Positions 52,294-64,000 are shown, counted from the first letter of the stretch. The stretch is DNA of 64,000 bases from Stenocarpella maydis (GCA_002270565.1 NQMI01000072.1:71664-135663); one strand, 5' to 3'. Program-made: numbers and translations. The notes: generated by a model not told the origin, from the letters alone.

Positions 52294-55155
52294 ATGGGGT
52301 TCCGTGGTGTTACTTTTCTCCTGCTCGGTCTCCTGACCTTTTCCCCGGTCATAGATGCTCGTCCGGGGGCAAGAAAAGGTCTGAGAAGAGGCCCTCCCCT
52401 TGGATCATGGGAGCACAAGCGCCAGGAAAGCAACACGTCAGCCTGTGATGCCTCCACGGCCGCCGCACCGAGCATCACGGCCCCTCACGTCAACATCTGG
52501 AACACCCTGACGAACGAGGAGGTTGTCGATCTCCTCGAATGGCTGCACCAACCGGAACAGGGTCTCAACCTCACGCAGCTGGAAGATGCCGGCCCATGGG
52601 ACAATACCGTCGGTGTCACAGAGCTGCTCATGCCGAACAAGACGGACGCGCTGGCCTTCCTCGACCGTGGCGGCCCTGCGCCTGTCCGGAACGCCAGGGT
52701 CGGTATATTCTTTGGCGCCACCGAGAAGCCTTATATGCAGAACTTCATCGTTGGCCCTATTCCTGTGAATAATCAAACAACCATAGCACCTCTGAATTAC
52801 GTATACAACAAGGGCGACGGTCGGATGCCCAACTACGAGGCTGATAGTACCGCTGTTTACTACTACCAGCTCTCCGTTGCTGCTTCTATAGCAGACATCA
52901 CCCAGGATCTGATTGGTGCTGTGAGTGAAGCCGTATGTCCTGTTGAGTAATCCTCGCTCACCCTGCTAGGTTGCCACGGGAAAAGACAATGATACCGCCA
53001 CGATCGCAGGCATGGATCCTCTGGAGATAGACGGAGACCGTATCATCGACTGGGTTCGTCAACCACCTGTCTTGACAGGTTTCTTAAACCCGCTAACCAA
53101 CCCACTGCGACAGGTTGCTTTCTTTGTCAATCCCACTCTTGGCTTTGAAGACGGCACTCTCCTTCCCGCCGGCCTGTACATGAAGTTTGGTAAGCCAACG
53201 CCAGCCCGTCCAGTTATCTGCGTCGACTGACAGCATTCATTAGACATCACCGGCCGAGATTCAAGCCGCTGGGCCTGCCTCGGCCTCGTGTACAACAACA
53301 TCTTCTACCCAAGCGTTGAGGAGTTCCGAGCAGCGTGGGAGAAACCTGACTTTGTGCGTCTTACCAAGGCCGTTGACGGGCCATTCGGGTCCACCGCCCG
53401 CCAGGGCGAAGAGCTCAGCCGCGACAACCTCCCGCCGCCTGCCATGGTGCAGACCACCAAGCGCTATGCGGTCGACAGGGACAACAAGTATGTCAAGTGG
53501 ATGGACTTTGAGTTTTACCTCGCGTACGACAGGGACACGGGCCTGAGGTTCTACGAGATCAAGTACAAGGGCGAGCGCATCATCTTCGAGCTTGGTACGT
53601 CCAGTGCCCCGGGGCAGGTATCGTCAAACTGCTCACACTGATGCTGACCTGCTGCAGGTCTTCAGGAGGCCTCGGCGCACTACGCCGGGATCGACCCCCT
53701 GCAGTCACACATCGCGTACCTGGACACGTGGTACGGCCTGGGGAGCGTCGGCTACTCGCTCATCAAGGGGTGGGACTGCGCCGCGGACGCCACGTACCTC
53801 GACAGCGTCGTCCACGACAACTCCGAGACCACGACGCACCGCGGCAACATCTGCCTGTTTGAGCAGGACGCCGGCTTCCCCATCCGCCGCCACCTCGCGT
53901 CCGAGTACCTGACCTCCACCAAGAACATACAGTTTGTGGTGCGGTGGATCGCTACTGTCGGCAACTACGACTACCTCATGGACTATGTCTTTAGCCTCGA
54001 CGGCACGGTCGAGGTCAAGGTCAGGGCCTCGGGGTACATCCAGGGCGCCTATTACGGCGACAATGAAGACTACGGCTATCAGATCCACAACGCCCTGTCC
54101 GGCTCCATGGTAGGTCGTCGTCGTCACACACACACACACACACACACACAGCGGCTCAGGATGTGGTGTTAACCGGATTGTGCAGCATGACCATGTCATC
54201 AACTACAAGGTGGATCTGGACGTCAACGGCACGGCCAACTCTCTCCAGCGAGTCGAGTTTGTTCCGCACACGACGACCTACAGCTGGACCAACGCCACAA
54301 GAAACACGATGAAGGTCCAGAAATCGTGGGTCGAGACAGAAGACGAGTCCAAGCTGAACTGGTATGCAGCACACAATCCTCAGGCGCGGGCACCTGGACA
54401 CTATTTCGTATTTGCTGATGGTTCAACGCAGGGCACCAAACAGCGCAGCAGTCTACGTCGTCGTCAACAAGGACTCGCTCACCCCCTACGGCGAATACCG
54501 CGGCTACAAGATCGCCCCCAACCTGGGTTCTCCCGTCTACCTCACGGTGAAGAACTCGAGCGACCTGAACAATGCCGGCCACTTTGCGACCCACAACCTG
54601 TTTGCGACACGGCAAAAGGACACGGAGCCCAGGTCGGCCTCGGCCTGGAACAGGCAGGACACGCTGAACCCCCTGGTTGACTTTAACAAGTTCTTCAACG
54701 GAGAGTCGCTGGACCAGGAGGACCTGTAGGTTCCGGCGCATTACTGCCCTCTGCGCGGATATTGTCGCTGATATTATTCCCAGTGTCCTGTGGTTCAACC
54801 TGGGCTTCCACCACCTGCCGTCCGGCGCCGACCTCCCCAACACCGTCACCACCACCGCCCAGGCGGGAATCGCCATCATCCCACACAACTACCTCGTCTA
54901 CGACCCATCGATCCAGACGACCCACTCGGTCTACATCGACACCTCAGGCGACAAGGCCAAGGCCACCGTGTATGGTGGCGAGGAGGCGACATGTGCTTAT
55001 GAAATGGTATGTTGACGTGACAGGCCGGCCCCGTGGTGCGCACTGAGAGACTGACGAGCACCCGCCAGAGCCAGCTGTATCCCGACCTGAGCGACTATCC
55101 AAAGACCGAGGTGGTGCGGAAATGGCCCTACGTCTATACGGGAGGAGGTCTCTGA
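52294..55155 (+). CDS. Secreted copper amine oxidase
   Basis: Nine exons, 52294-52920, 52970-53053, 53114-53189, 53244-53594, 53658-54109, 54186-54361, 54432-54725, 54784-55006 and 55069-55155, join in phase to 789 residues. The enzyme oxidises primary amines to aldehyde, NH3 and H2O2 using copper and topaquinone. The first 22 residues are a signal peptide, so it is probably secreted or periplasmic. ATVGNYDYLMDYVF holds the Asn-Tyr-Asp/Glu site whose Tyr becomes topaquinone. LDTWYGLGSVGYS holds the catalytic-base Asp. Copper His candidates are in MHDHVINYKVDLD and in GFHHLPSGAD. The intron 53054-53113 is 60 nt and leaves the frame open if retained; it is called because it has a GCTAAC branch site and splits a conserved block cleanly. 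Intron 54110-54185 contains a CA microsatellite. Same direction as the GH43-like gene 577 bp downstream. Confidence 0.88.
54125..54150. repeat. CA dinucleotide microsatellite in intron
   Basis: Thirteen CA units inside the fifth intron of the copper amine oxidase gene; likely length-polymorphic. Confidence 0.9.
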
Positions 55156-55731
55156 GCTGGGGCGAGTCGCCTTTATACAGGCCACGGGTTAGACTAGAAG
55201 TTTCTACATGCCAGTGCTGCCATTGTCACGGCACCCACCTGTAACCTATAACCTAATTGACGCGCTACTAATACAACCTGGCCAAGCCGGCTAGTTGCTG
55301 CGAGGCACATCTTGTTGTTGCGTGACGGCAATGGACACGACAATAACTCCGTCGGCAGCCCCTGCCTGCTCCCCGACGACGCCGCCTCGGTAGTAATAAG
55401 AAGCCATCCGCTCCAGTGAGAGAACGAGTGCACGCAAAGCATGGCCCCCCAAGGCGGGCAGGCCAAGACCGCCGACAGCACCGCTCTGGACCACGGAGCC
55501 CAGCGTCCGTCTTGGAAGACCCGTCGCCAAGGGCTCGGCTCCAGATGTCGCGAGTTTTATTCTCATACCTCGTGTCCAACAAGCGGCAGCCAGCGCTCAC
55601 GGGGGAGCCCCTCAACTACCATAAATACCAACATGGTCTTTGCTTGTTGCAGCAGCCATGCCACTTCGCCCAGCAGGCCTCGTACGCCGGCGGCCGACTG
55701 ACAGACCCCCACACGCACGCCCACACGCACG
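55156..55731. other. Spacer between amine oxidase and GH43-like gene
   Basis: 3' flank and promoter only. The overlapping frames at 55268-55615 and 55416-55820 are chance. Confidence 0.5.
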
Positions 55732-57107
55732 ATGAAGCTCACCGGGCTGCTCCTCGCAGCCCTGGCGGCCTTGGGCAGGGCCCACCCGCTCGAGGGCCGC
55801 CAGTCGACAAGCCTTGCTGACTACCTCATGGTCTACGTGCGCCCGAAAGCCCTGCCGAAATGTGTCTTGTTGTTATCATGTGGCATGTGCACGTGCTGAC
55901 TGTGGCAGTTCACCGGCGAGGGCACGTCGGACGGCGAGCAGATCTACATGGCTGTCTCCAACAACAACAATCCGGGCTCGTGGACCAGGCTCAACTCCGG
56001 CCGCCCCGTCCTCACGTCCAGCGTGGGCACCCGCGGCGTGCGCGACCCCTCGCTCATCCGCAGCCCCGACGGGAGCAAGTTCTGGATCATCGCCACGGAC
56101 CTGTGGGTCTACCCCCGCGGCTGGAACGTCGGCGACGACTACACGACCAACGGCAGCCACGGCATCGTGGTCTGGGAGTCCTCGGACCTCAGGAACTGGT
56201 CCTCGCCCGCCCTGAGGACCGTCAGCCCCAGCAACGCCGGCATGACCTGGGCCCCCGACGCCATCTGGGACCCTTCCACCAGCCGCTGTGGGTGCTCGCC
56301 CCCCCCCCCCCCGAGAGAGCCTCTGCCCTGTCCGTGTTGTGTTGATCGCAATCGTGCTGACCCAGAGGCCGCAGACCTCGTCCACTGGACCTGCAACCTC
56401 AAGGGGGAGGGCTGGTTCATCATGCGCTCCTTCACCGCCGACTTCCGCACCTTCACGCCCGCCGAGAAGTGGCTGACCGGCGCCGGCATGGACGCCACCG
56501 TCGCCCGCGACCCGGCCACGGGCACCTTCTACCGCATCAGCAAGAACGGCCCCGGCGGCCTCATCGAGCAGGCCCGCGCCGCCAGCCTCGGCGGGCCCTG
56601 GTCCGTCGTCCGCGACCAGATCGGCGCCGGGACCATCCCCGCGGGCGAGGGCCCCCTCTTCTTCAGGGACAATGCGGACGCCAGCAAGTGGTACCTCTGG
56701 ATCGACGACTACACCCGCGGCCGGGGCTACCAGGCCTTTGAGACCAGCGACATCTCCAGCGGCCGCTGGGCCCCGTCCTCGGCCCCCGCCCTGGGCGGCA
56801 GCCGCCATGGCTACGTTGTTGGCATGTGAGTGTCCCCCGGCCCCGTGCGCTGGGTATAATTAGCGACTGTCTGCTGACGCCGTGTGTAACCAGAACTGCT
56901 GCTGAAAAGGCATGTATCCTGGGAACCGGTGCTTGCGGCGGCGGCGGCGGCGGGACTAATCCCAGCCCCGAGCCGGAGCCGGAGCCTCAGCCGGCGTGTG
57001 CTGCCCGCTGGGCCCAGTGCGGCGGCCAGGGATGGGGTGGTCCTACCTGCTGCCAGTCTGGCTCAACCTGCACCTCCTCTAACCAGTGGTACTCCCAGTG
57101 CGTGTAG
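55732..57107 (+). CDS. GH43-like glycosidase with C-terminal CBM1
   Basis: Exons 55732-55836, 55909-56287, 56375-56825 and 56894-57107 give 382 residues. Residues 1-18 are a signal peptide ([18 protein letters not shown]). The catalytic part is a five-bladed-propeller GH43-like domain with [20 protein letters not shown] and [11 protein letters not shown] as candidate acidic-residue blocks; GH43 enzymes release arabinose or xylose from plant cell-wall polymers. A Gly run and a Pro-Glu repeat linker lead to a classic fungal cellulose-binding module, [15 protein letters not shown]...[10 protein letters not shown]. The intron 56288-56374 holds a C-run and must be removed to join STSRY with LVHWTCNL. 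The exact GH43 subfamily cannot be told. Role: secreted plant biomass degradation. Confidence 0.83.
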
Positions 57108-59560
57108 ATGATGGGGCCATTATGTTATGGGTGATTGATTGGTTAGGCCGGATGCAATTGCAGCTCACAATGGAGATATCACCTTGCCATGTGCGGCAGC
57201 CTGCCGCTTGCATGTTCCGGCGGGTGCCCTTGGTTGTGCGAAGTAGCAAGCCCGTCATCCGTCCTCTGCTGGCCGGACGGCCAGGCCGGCATACAAGATC
57301 GGCATTATTGTTGGTATAGCCAGGGCCTCCCCGTGATGGCAAACCTTGCTTGGCCAGTAATAAGAGGTCGAGTGCGGCTGACCTGTCTGTCACTGCACTC
57401 GTTCACGCCACGGAGGGATTGTCGTCCTCCCTTGCGGCCACTCAAGTCAGCCAAATCCTATACTACCGATATCAAGAAGAATTGTTCAGAGATGGCTCAT
57501 CCGGAAATGTTGAGAGGGGGGGCTACGGAGATCTACGTCCCTGGCGAGGCCAGTTGATGTCCCTCTAATGCCCCCAATATTCGGCAACCCTCGTTAGCTT
57601 TCGTACCAGAGTGCTGGCCGGAATCCTTAGTGCCCAACCCATTCTCTTCTCAAATAGCACCAAGGAGTAGTCTCGGCTGGGAAAATACACCATCTGCCTT
57701 GGTCTCAAGTACGTAGTCTTCTGTGACGATCGAGAAGGCATGTGCCTTATTTACCTGCCTTGGAAAAAACAGTATAGCCCCCGGGGCCGAACTAAACTGA
57801 CCAGAGCTAAGGAAGACGTTCGCTCCCTTGCCCTGACTGCCGTTTCCTGTCTACTCTGGAAGTACATAAGTACAGTATTGACCCCAGATTAATCGGGCGG
57901 CTGGGATTCGGCACAGGATTCTCTGATCGAAAAGGGCCGAATCCATAGGGGCCGTTGCTGATCCAGCTCTTCCAACCAGCCAGCAACAACACTACCCTGC
58001 ATGACACCGGTGCTGCCACGAGCGTCTCTGTCCAATGCGGCCAGCTGGGCCCGGTCCCGCCCGTGGGACGGCTGCGATGCCACCGTGACGGCTTCGGACA
58101 TCGCCTCCAGTATCGGGAGGTGCTGACTCTGTGGCCGTCCATACTGGCTGGTGGGCCCCGGTGCCTTGCTGTCCCTCGGGCCAAATCTCGAGGGGACGTT
58201 TCGTGACCCGTGCATATAACCACCACCAGCCCGACCTGAAGGTTGAACTCCTTGTCTCCAATGGCCACGGGTTCCATTCGACCGTGCCTTTCTGCGCTGT
58301 ACGGCTGCTACAAGCGGCTACAAAGAGCCACTGGGGAATCAGCCAGCTCGAGGAGCTCCTTCGTGGCCCCCCCCAGGGATCATCACTCCGAGGCGCGTGC
58401 CCAGCCCTGCGTGGCCGCACCCACACACTGCGTGGCAACACGCACACGGCGAGAGCCCGTACTGCGCGCGCCCTGGTCAGCCCCATCGGCAACCTTGCAA
58501 CGACCCCGAGGAAGAAGCCATGGATGGGCAGGATGATCTGCATGTTCAGCGAAGGTAACTAGTCACGGGGTTCGAGGCCCCCCCCCTTCCCTTCTTCACC
58601 CTTTCGCCTGTCCCGAGACGTTCTCCGCTGCTGACTACTAACTAGTAGTAGTCTGGCGGCGACGGAAGTGGGAATCGCCAGCAGCCTCGTCGCACGCACT
58701 CGGGGTCACCTGGGACATGCGTGAGGTTGGTGGCCCAGGACCAAATCTAATGGACAGGCTGGGGCCGGCGGCGCCACATCGCCACGCCCCCGAGAAATAC
58801 GAGAACGTGTGCCCACCCACTCACTCACTCACTCCCTTATCTTTCTCCAAAAGTCCGCGGAAACCCCATGCTCACCAGCGCACCGTGCAGGCTTGTGCGC
58901 CTAGGCTCAAGGCTTACGGCCCCAGAGTGTCTCAGCCCGCTGGGGATATTTGCCGCTCTCGCCCCCCCGGGACATATTGGCTGGGGAGTATCGATGATGC
59001 TTAAGTACCAAAGAACCTATGCTGTCTAGGCCTTGGGACATTCTTACTACCCAAGTTCACCTTAGTATCTATCATGATTAGGGCAGGATAGCCAGGGATG
59101 CGTTGGACATATCACTTCTAAACGAACCCAAGGCTCTATGTCGGCCCGCGTGCTTCTCTTAAGAATGGAAATGTTACAGAATGTTACACCTCATGAGTAG
59201 GATAAAATAGATAATAAATTTAAAGCGTCTCTCGGGTATCTTGGTCTTCATCCTTTCCCCCTTCATTTGTAAGCGAGTGACATCTTGTACAGGTCTTTTC
59301 AAAGCCAATCATTGGCGCGTTGCCTGTGGCAGGTAGGTGGTTCTCTGTCTTGTGATATGTTCATGAAAAGTCGTCGCGGCATACAGCAAACATCAACCAA
59401 AATCTTCCTGGCGTAGAAGCCGTGTGCGGCCAGGTTCCCGACAAATCAAAGGCACACTGAGGATATAAACTTTGGGTGGCCCCCGGCGGTATGCGAAATA
59501 TCCCATTCCCATGGGGCCAACATAGCCACAATTTCCAGCTTATCATCGGGGGGGGGGGGA
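57108..59560. other. Spacer, no recognised gene
   Basis: 3' flanks of convergent genes. GC-rich overlapping frames at 57807-58562 on both strands have Arg/Pro-rich compositions and no family resemblance. Poly-C (58578) and poly-G (59548-59558) runs present. Confidence 0.45.
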
Positions 59561-62381
59561 TTAGAACGCCGCGTTGCTCTTCCTCCCATCCCGGAGCATG
59601 ATGGTGTACTCGCTCCTCTTGCGGATGAGGAACGCCAGTCCGAGCATGTAATCAGTCGTGTACTTGCCAGCGGGCAGGTGCATGAGCGGGTTGAGCATGC
59701 GCGCCGCCAGCCGCTCGGCCGTCATGTCGTTGACCTCGGCGGCGTCGGCGACGTCCCCCCACAGATTGAGCAGCAGCTTGAGCAGGCTGCGGGCGGCGCC
59801 GCGGACGCCGAGCAGGGCCTCGTCCCAGAAGTCGATGCAGTGGTCCAGCCGCAGGTGGTTGGGCACGGTGGCCTGCTTGGACAGGGTGATCCAGCGCCTG
59901 GCGATGGCCTCGCTGACGAGCGGCTTGGCCAGCTGCTGCAGGAACAGCACGACGAGCTCGGCCGCGTCGTAGACGTCGTAGGCGGCCCAGTCGATGTTGC
60001 CCTCGCCGTAGTGCGGCGGCGTGCTGAAGCCCTCCTTGAGGCTGGCGACGCGCACCATCGACTCGCCGCCGGCCATCTCGCCGCCAAAGATGTGCGGCGC
60101 GTGGATGCCGCCGTTCTCCCTGATGAAGTTGACGCACGCCAGGACGCAGCGGGGGAAGTCGCGGCGCGAGGAGCCCTTGGACCCGTCGTGGTGTGTCCTG
60201 ACGGTCGCCGTCGCCATCTGCATGCTCTTCTTGAGCGACACGCCGAAGATGTCGTCCGGCTCGGGATCCTCCGGGGCCGGCTCGGCGGTGATCCGGGGCG
60301 ACCAGACGCTCACCTTCCTGAACATGGATGACAGCCTCGACGAGTTGCTCCGTATGCTCGCGCCCGTCGAGGACACGGTTGTCGTGTGCCACAGGCCCCT
60401 GGAGCCGCTGGACGAGGTGGCATTGGTGGCCGTCGTGTCTACCGACGGGCTCGCACGCTGGTGACCTCGTGGCGCCGGCTGTGATGGTGGCGCTGGGGGG
60501 GTGTGAGAATAATATGAGTGTGAGACGGCGTCGGCCCTGGCTGCCGGGATGGCAAGCGCATTGCCCGGGCCTGCGAGGGCAGTGAGCAGATGTGCCCTGG
60601 TGGATCCGGATCCGGTAGCATTGCTGCTCGTGGCAGGCCTCGTGGGCAGGCCAGCGACACTGAACGAGCTGCGTCGGCCAAAGAGGCCTCGGCCATGCCG
60701 GCTGCTGCTGCTGGTGGTGGTGGTGGCGGCGGTGGTGGTCTTGCTGTTGCTGTTGATGGTGTCTGTCTTGTCTGGTGTTGACCTGAACCGATGGGGTTCA
60801 TGTGCACGGGCACCACCCGTGATGGTCGTGGTGACTGTGCCTGCAGGCGAATACATGCCGAAGCTGCTTTCGCTTCTCGGTGGTCTGATCCCCTTCAGAC
60901 TGCCCAGTGTCGACATGGCATCGCCGTCAGACCGAGGAAGGCTTCGGAGCGAGCTCATCCGCCGGGGGACGATGGGGTTCCCTTCGGAGTCGAGGATGCC
61001 ATAGTCACTGACGCTGCGAACCGACGAGGGCCTGGACAGGCCTGGCAGATGACCACCAAAGGGCGACAGTGATGAAACATGAACCATGGAATGGGACCGC
61101 GCGATGGCCTTGGGCGGTGGGGTCGGCGCGCGGGCGGCTGCGGCGGCAGACGAGGACGAGGTCTCAGGGAGGTCAGGGAGGTCGCCGAGCCCGTCGATCT
61201 CGTCGAGGAACTCGTCTATCTCGACAATGGGCAGGCGAGGCAGGCCTGGTAGCGACTTACCGTGCCGCATGCGCCTGTCAGGGCCTGAGTCAGGCTCGTC
61301 CTTGGAGTGGCGAGTATACGGGCTCGGGGGCCCATCGTTCATGTCGATGGCGCTGTCGGGTGCATCACCCACAGAAGAGGACCCACTGTGCGTATGACGA
61401 TCTTCGCGGTCCCCAGCTCCACGTGGTGGGTTCGCATGTGCCCGTCGCGGGGGCGGGCGTGCCTCCAATCTCTGGGCCTCCAGCCTGTAGCCCAGGTCTG
61501 TCGCCTGCCGCTGCATTGCATCCAGGTACTTCTCCATGTCCGACACGGCGTAGATGGACCCGAACTCGGCCTGCAGCCTTGCCCGGAGACCACCCATGTT
61601 GCCCATGACCCGCGTGAGGTCGCTCTTGATGTCATCGTTGACCGACGCATGGCGCTCAAGCGAGTCGCGATACCCGGATGCGTCGCTGCCGATAGAAAGC
61701 CGGTCGTTCTCCCTCTTGGTCTCGGTCCTGCACGCGCAGAGAGATGTGGTCAGTACAGTGTGCCACAGTACGGTATACCCGTCGTCTGCATATATCATGA
61801 CAAGCTCGCGCCTCGACATGGTTGGTACGCACAATCCGACGAGGTCTGTGACCACGGCCAGCGTGGACTTGTATCCCTCCAGCGTCAGCCTCAACTTCTC
61901 CATGTCCCCTCGTATGGCCAGCCATCTGTATTTCTTGTCCCTTGTCGAGAGCCCCAGCCCGTTGCAGACGTGCATATAACCCTCGATCTGCTGCACTATG
62001 CTGGTGCAGTGCTCCAGCAGAGGCGGGGTCCGCTTGGCCATTGCCTCGGGGAAGCTCGCGGCGTCATCCTTCAGGATGTCGATGACACCGTCCAGGGAGT
62101 GGAGTTCGGCGAGGACGGCATCGAGTTCTGCCCGTGCCTCTCTGACCTCGCGGATGAAATTTCTCAGGGTCGGGGACGTCTTCGAAATAGCATTGCTGGT
62201 TGCAAAGCATGCCGTCGAGATGGACCTGGGAGAAAGGACGGACAAACGTGGGTTAGTGGCGCGCCCGCCATGGAGCCAGGCCCAGACAAGTGCTGTCTCG
62301 TTTGTGCTGCAGCTGCACGAAACGGACTAGAGCATCCGGGAGATTGGCATGTCGGGGAAACAAGACTCACAGGGAATCCAT
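59561..62381 (-). CDS. RhoGAP-like protein with fungal STAND-type N-terminus
   Basis: Exons 62381-62371 (11 nt), 62225-61833 and 61727-59561 give 856 residues. The ATG at 62381 starts MDSLSISTACF, typical of the fungal N-terminal domain found on STAND and signalling proteins (about residues 1-130, helical). A coiled region (about 150-230) follows, then a long disordered Ser/Pro/Thr-rich stretch (about 240-590). The C-terminal 230 residues are RhoGAP-like: IFGVSLKKSM, CVLACVNFIRENGGI, APHIFGGEMAGG, LFLQQLAKPLVSEAIARRW and a conserved helix near WDEALLGVRGAARSLLKLL. RhoGAPs speed GTP hydrolysis on Rho/Cdc42. The arginine-finger position (IFR in active members) reads IFG, so catalysis is doubtful. 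Intron 61728-61832 is 105 nt and keeps frame if retained. Confidence 0.78.
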
Positions 62382-64000
62382 GGTGCCCGCAGCGGCCAGC
62401 AGGTCGCGCGTCTGCCTCTGATGCACGTATGGATATTATGGATATTCAGTTCACATGCGCCGGCCCAGACAAGGGAAGGACCAGGAGAAAACAGAACGTG
62501 AAATTAGACGAGTGGGCTACGATCATGAAGTGGGCGGGACGGGACTTTTCAGGTCTTGACCGCCCCCCCCCCGGAAAGGCAAATCACAACCCCCCCCCCC
62601 TAACATCCAGCAGGATTATTCTTCCATACCTGCTGTTGTTAGCTGACAGTGGTACGCTGAACCACCGCGCAATCTACCAAGTACCCAGGCTATCCACTGC
62701 AGCGCAACCACACATGTCCAAGAGTGCATGCGGCCCCCAGACGCCATCCAGCAGCTAGCATCCTTGCAAGCTTGGTCCTCGGGGATGTAGGCTGTCCACG
62801 ATGCAGCGAATCCGCGACCATTGACACTACTCCGTACACACGAGTATTACGGTTGGCTGACCTGTGGCGTATCTGACGGGAGTGATGGAGGCTGCGGCAC
62901 ATCGAGTTTCTGTGGACCGATTTGTAGAAATTTCCCAGCACTGACAAGAGGTCCGGGCACTCGGGGCCCTCTCCCCAAGGCTTCCCAGGGTTCCCTCAAC
63001 GTCCCGTTAACGTACAAGGATACCTCCTACCGTACCTAGGTAGTGTGCACTAGAAGGTGACGTCTCCCCGGAGGGTGGGCGGGCCACCATGCAAACAAGG
63101 AGCAGGGGGCCACGCAACGGCCACCGCGATCAACAGGCCGAGGGTCGCTATCCACCACGGATCGTGTTTGAACATTCCCTTCCCAGGACTGCCCTGACTC
63201 TGGGCCCATCAGGCACGGCACCCACAGAAAATGGTATAGATCGGCATGTGGTCAGGATGCTCCTCCGCACCTGGTTTGAACCTTGGGCATTTGTCACCTC
63301 GAGCTACCTAGGTACACTACTCCGTACAGATTGGAGCGTTGGGGCCAAGGAACGAGAGGAGAGCAGAGCTGATGACTGACTGAATGCCATCCCTCCAGGG
63401 CTCGACCTGCCCATTCTGGATTCTGGTCGACCGTTGCCCCTGGCTAGCGACACCAGCATACGCTAGGGCAGAAGGAGAAGATGAGCCGAGGGCCCCACTG
63501 ATCAGATGTCTGCAGGCCTGGCAGGCCCGTCTCTTGTCGCCCGCAGGCAGGCGAGACAGGCAGTCTGTCGCTGAACTCACCAAGATCTTGCGGGGAAATT
63601 CTACTTCTGGGTCCCCAGTACACTACCCTAGGTAGGTAGTGTAGAACCCTCTCCAACTCGTGTGCTTCCCAAACAGGCTGGTGGGATCGCCCGGGCGGGG
63701 CGTGGGACAGCCCAGCGCTGTTCTGCCATTGGGCGTGGCCGTCGGGCATTTCGTCTCTTATCGCCATAGGCCGACAAAGCTCCGCGTCGCTGCATGGCAG
63801 ATGGGCAGGGTCGGCGCGGTTCATACGGCATGGACTACAATATAGCAGTACAGGCTATAGGCCACTGGCTGATTTGCACAGACTGGATCGACGAGAATGA
63901 CGGGGTGACAGAGGTGACAGAAGTGACAGGAGAGTGTGACTGTCGCATCAATGGTGCCCAGATGGCAGCACGTGCCTCGGGAGGCTTTCGGCCCCATCTA
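62382..64000. other. Right-end spacer with repeated short palindromes
   Basis: Upstream region of the RhoGAP-like gene and window end. No gene recognised. It contains two TACCTAGGTA copies (63033, 63305), two TACTCCGTA copies (62828, 63318) and C-runs near 62565 and 62592. Overlapping short frames at 63317-63845 are chance. Confidence 0.45.

Noticed and set aside
55876..56808. Minus-strand 310-codon frame over the GH43-like gene
   Set aside because: Antisense of GC-rich exons; it also runs through real introns.
61307..62758. Plus-strand 483-codon frame over the RhoGAP-like gene
   Set aside because: Antisense of its N-terminal exons; no domain recognised.

Overview
The window reads as nuclear DNA of a filamentous ascomycete, most likely a Sordariomycete. 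The evidence is short spliceosomal introns (about 49-180 nt, GT-AG, with CTAAC/CTGAC-like branch sites), GC-rich coding sequence set in more AT-rich spacers, a COG5 subunit, a DUF2434-type membrane protein, an LPMO, a CBM1 module and an F-box gene. No rRNA, convincing tRNA, CRISPR or bacterial operon structure is visible.

Layout. 0.8-5.1 kb holds two housekeeping-type genes (COG5 and a DUF2434-like membrane protein). 5.1-15.3 kb is gene-poor, with a secreted LPMO-like protein, a protein with an R-S-E pattern like ADP-ribosyltransferase folds, a 1.1-kb LTR-flanked mini element with an exact 5-bp target duplication, and a small 8-cysteine secreted protein. 16.5-31.5 kb is the most interesting part: a fatty-acid alpha-dioxygenase, a DHA1-type MFS transporter, an IucA/IucC-type (NRPS-independent) siderophore synthetase, an FRE-type ferric reductase and a divergent NADAR-domain protein. 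Exact ATCWGATAA iron-GATA-factor sites lie between transporter and synthetase and in front of the reductase, so transporter, synthetase and reductase look like an iron-regulated siderophore/iron-uptake cluster.

33.6-44.5 kb is a decaying accessory region. It holds an F-box gene, a low-complexity small protein, a kinase-like pseudogene with two in-frame stops, a PD-(D/E)XK-like gene with one frameshift, a 2-oxoglutarate oxygenase with a late nonsense codon, and a subtilase relic. 46-47.4 kb holds a zinc alcohol dehydrogenase. 47.4-52.3 kb has no recognisable gene. 52.3-57.1 kb carries a nine-exon copper amine oxidase followed in the same direction by a GH43-like glycosidase with a C-terminal CBM1. 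59.6-62.4 kb carries a RhoGAP-like protein with a fungal STAND-type N-terminus whose arginine-finger position appears to be glycine.

Intergenic DNA carries many copies of the palindrome TACCTAGGTA and of TACGGAGTA. One 11-N assembly gap lies inside an intron of the alpha-dioxygenase gene, in a stretch that resembles a second copy of a dispersed repeat near 9.4 kb. Exon boundaries were chosen by eye from splice consensus, reading phase and remembered family conservation, without alignment or RNA data.
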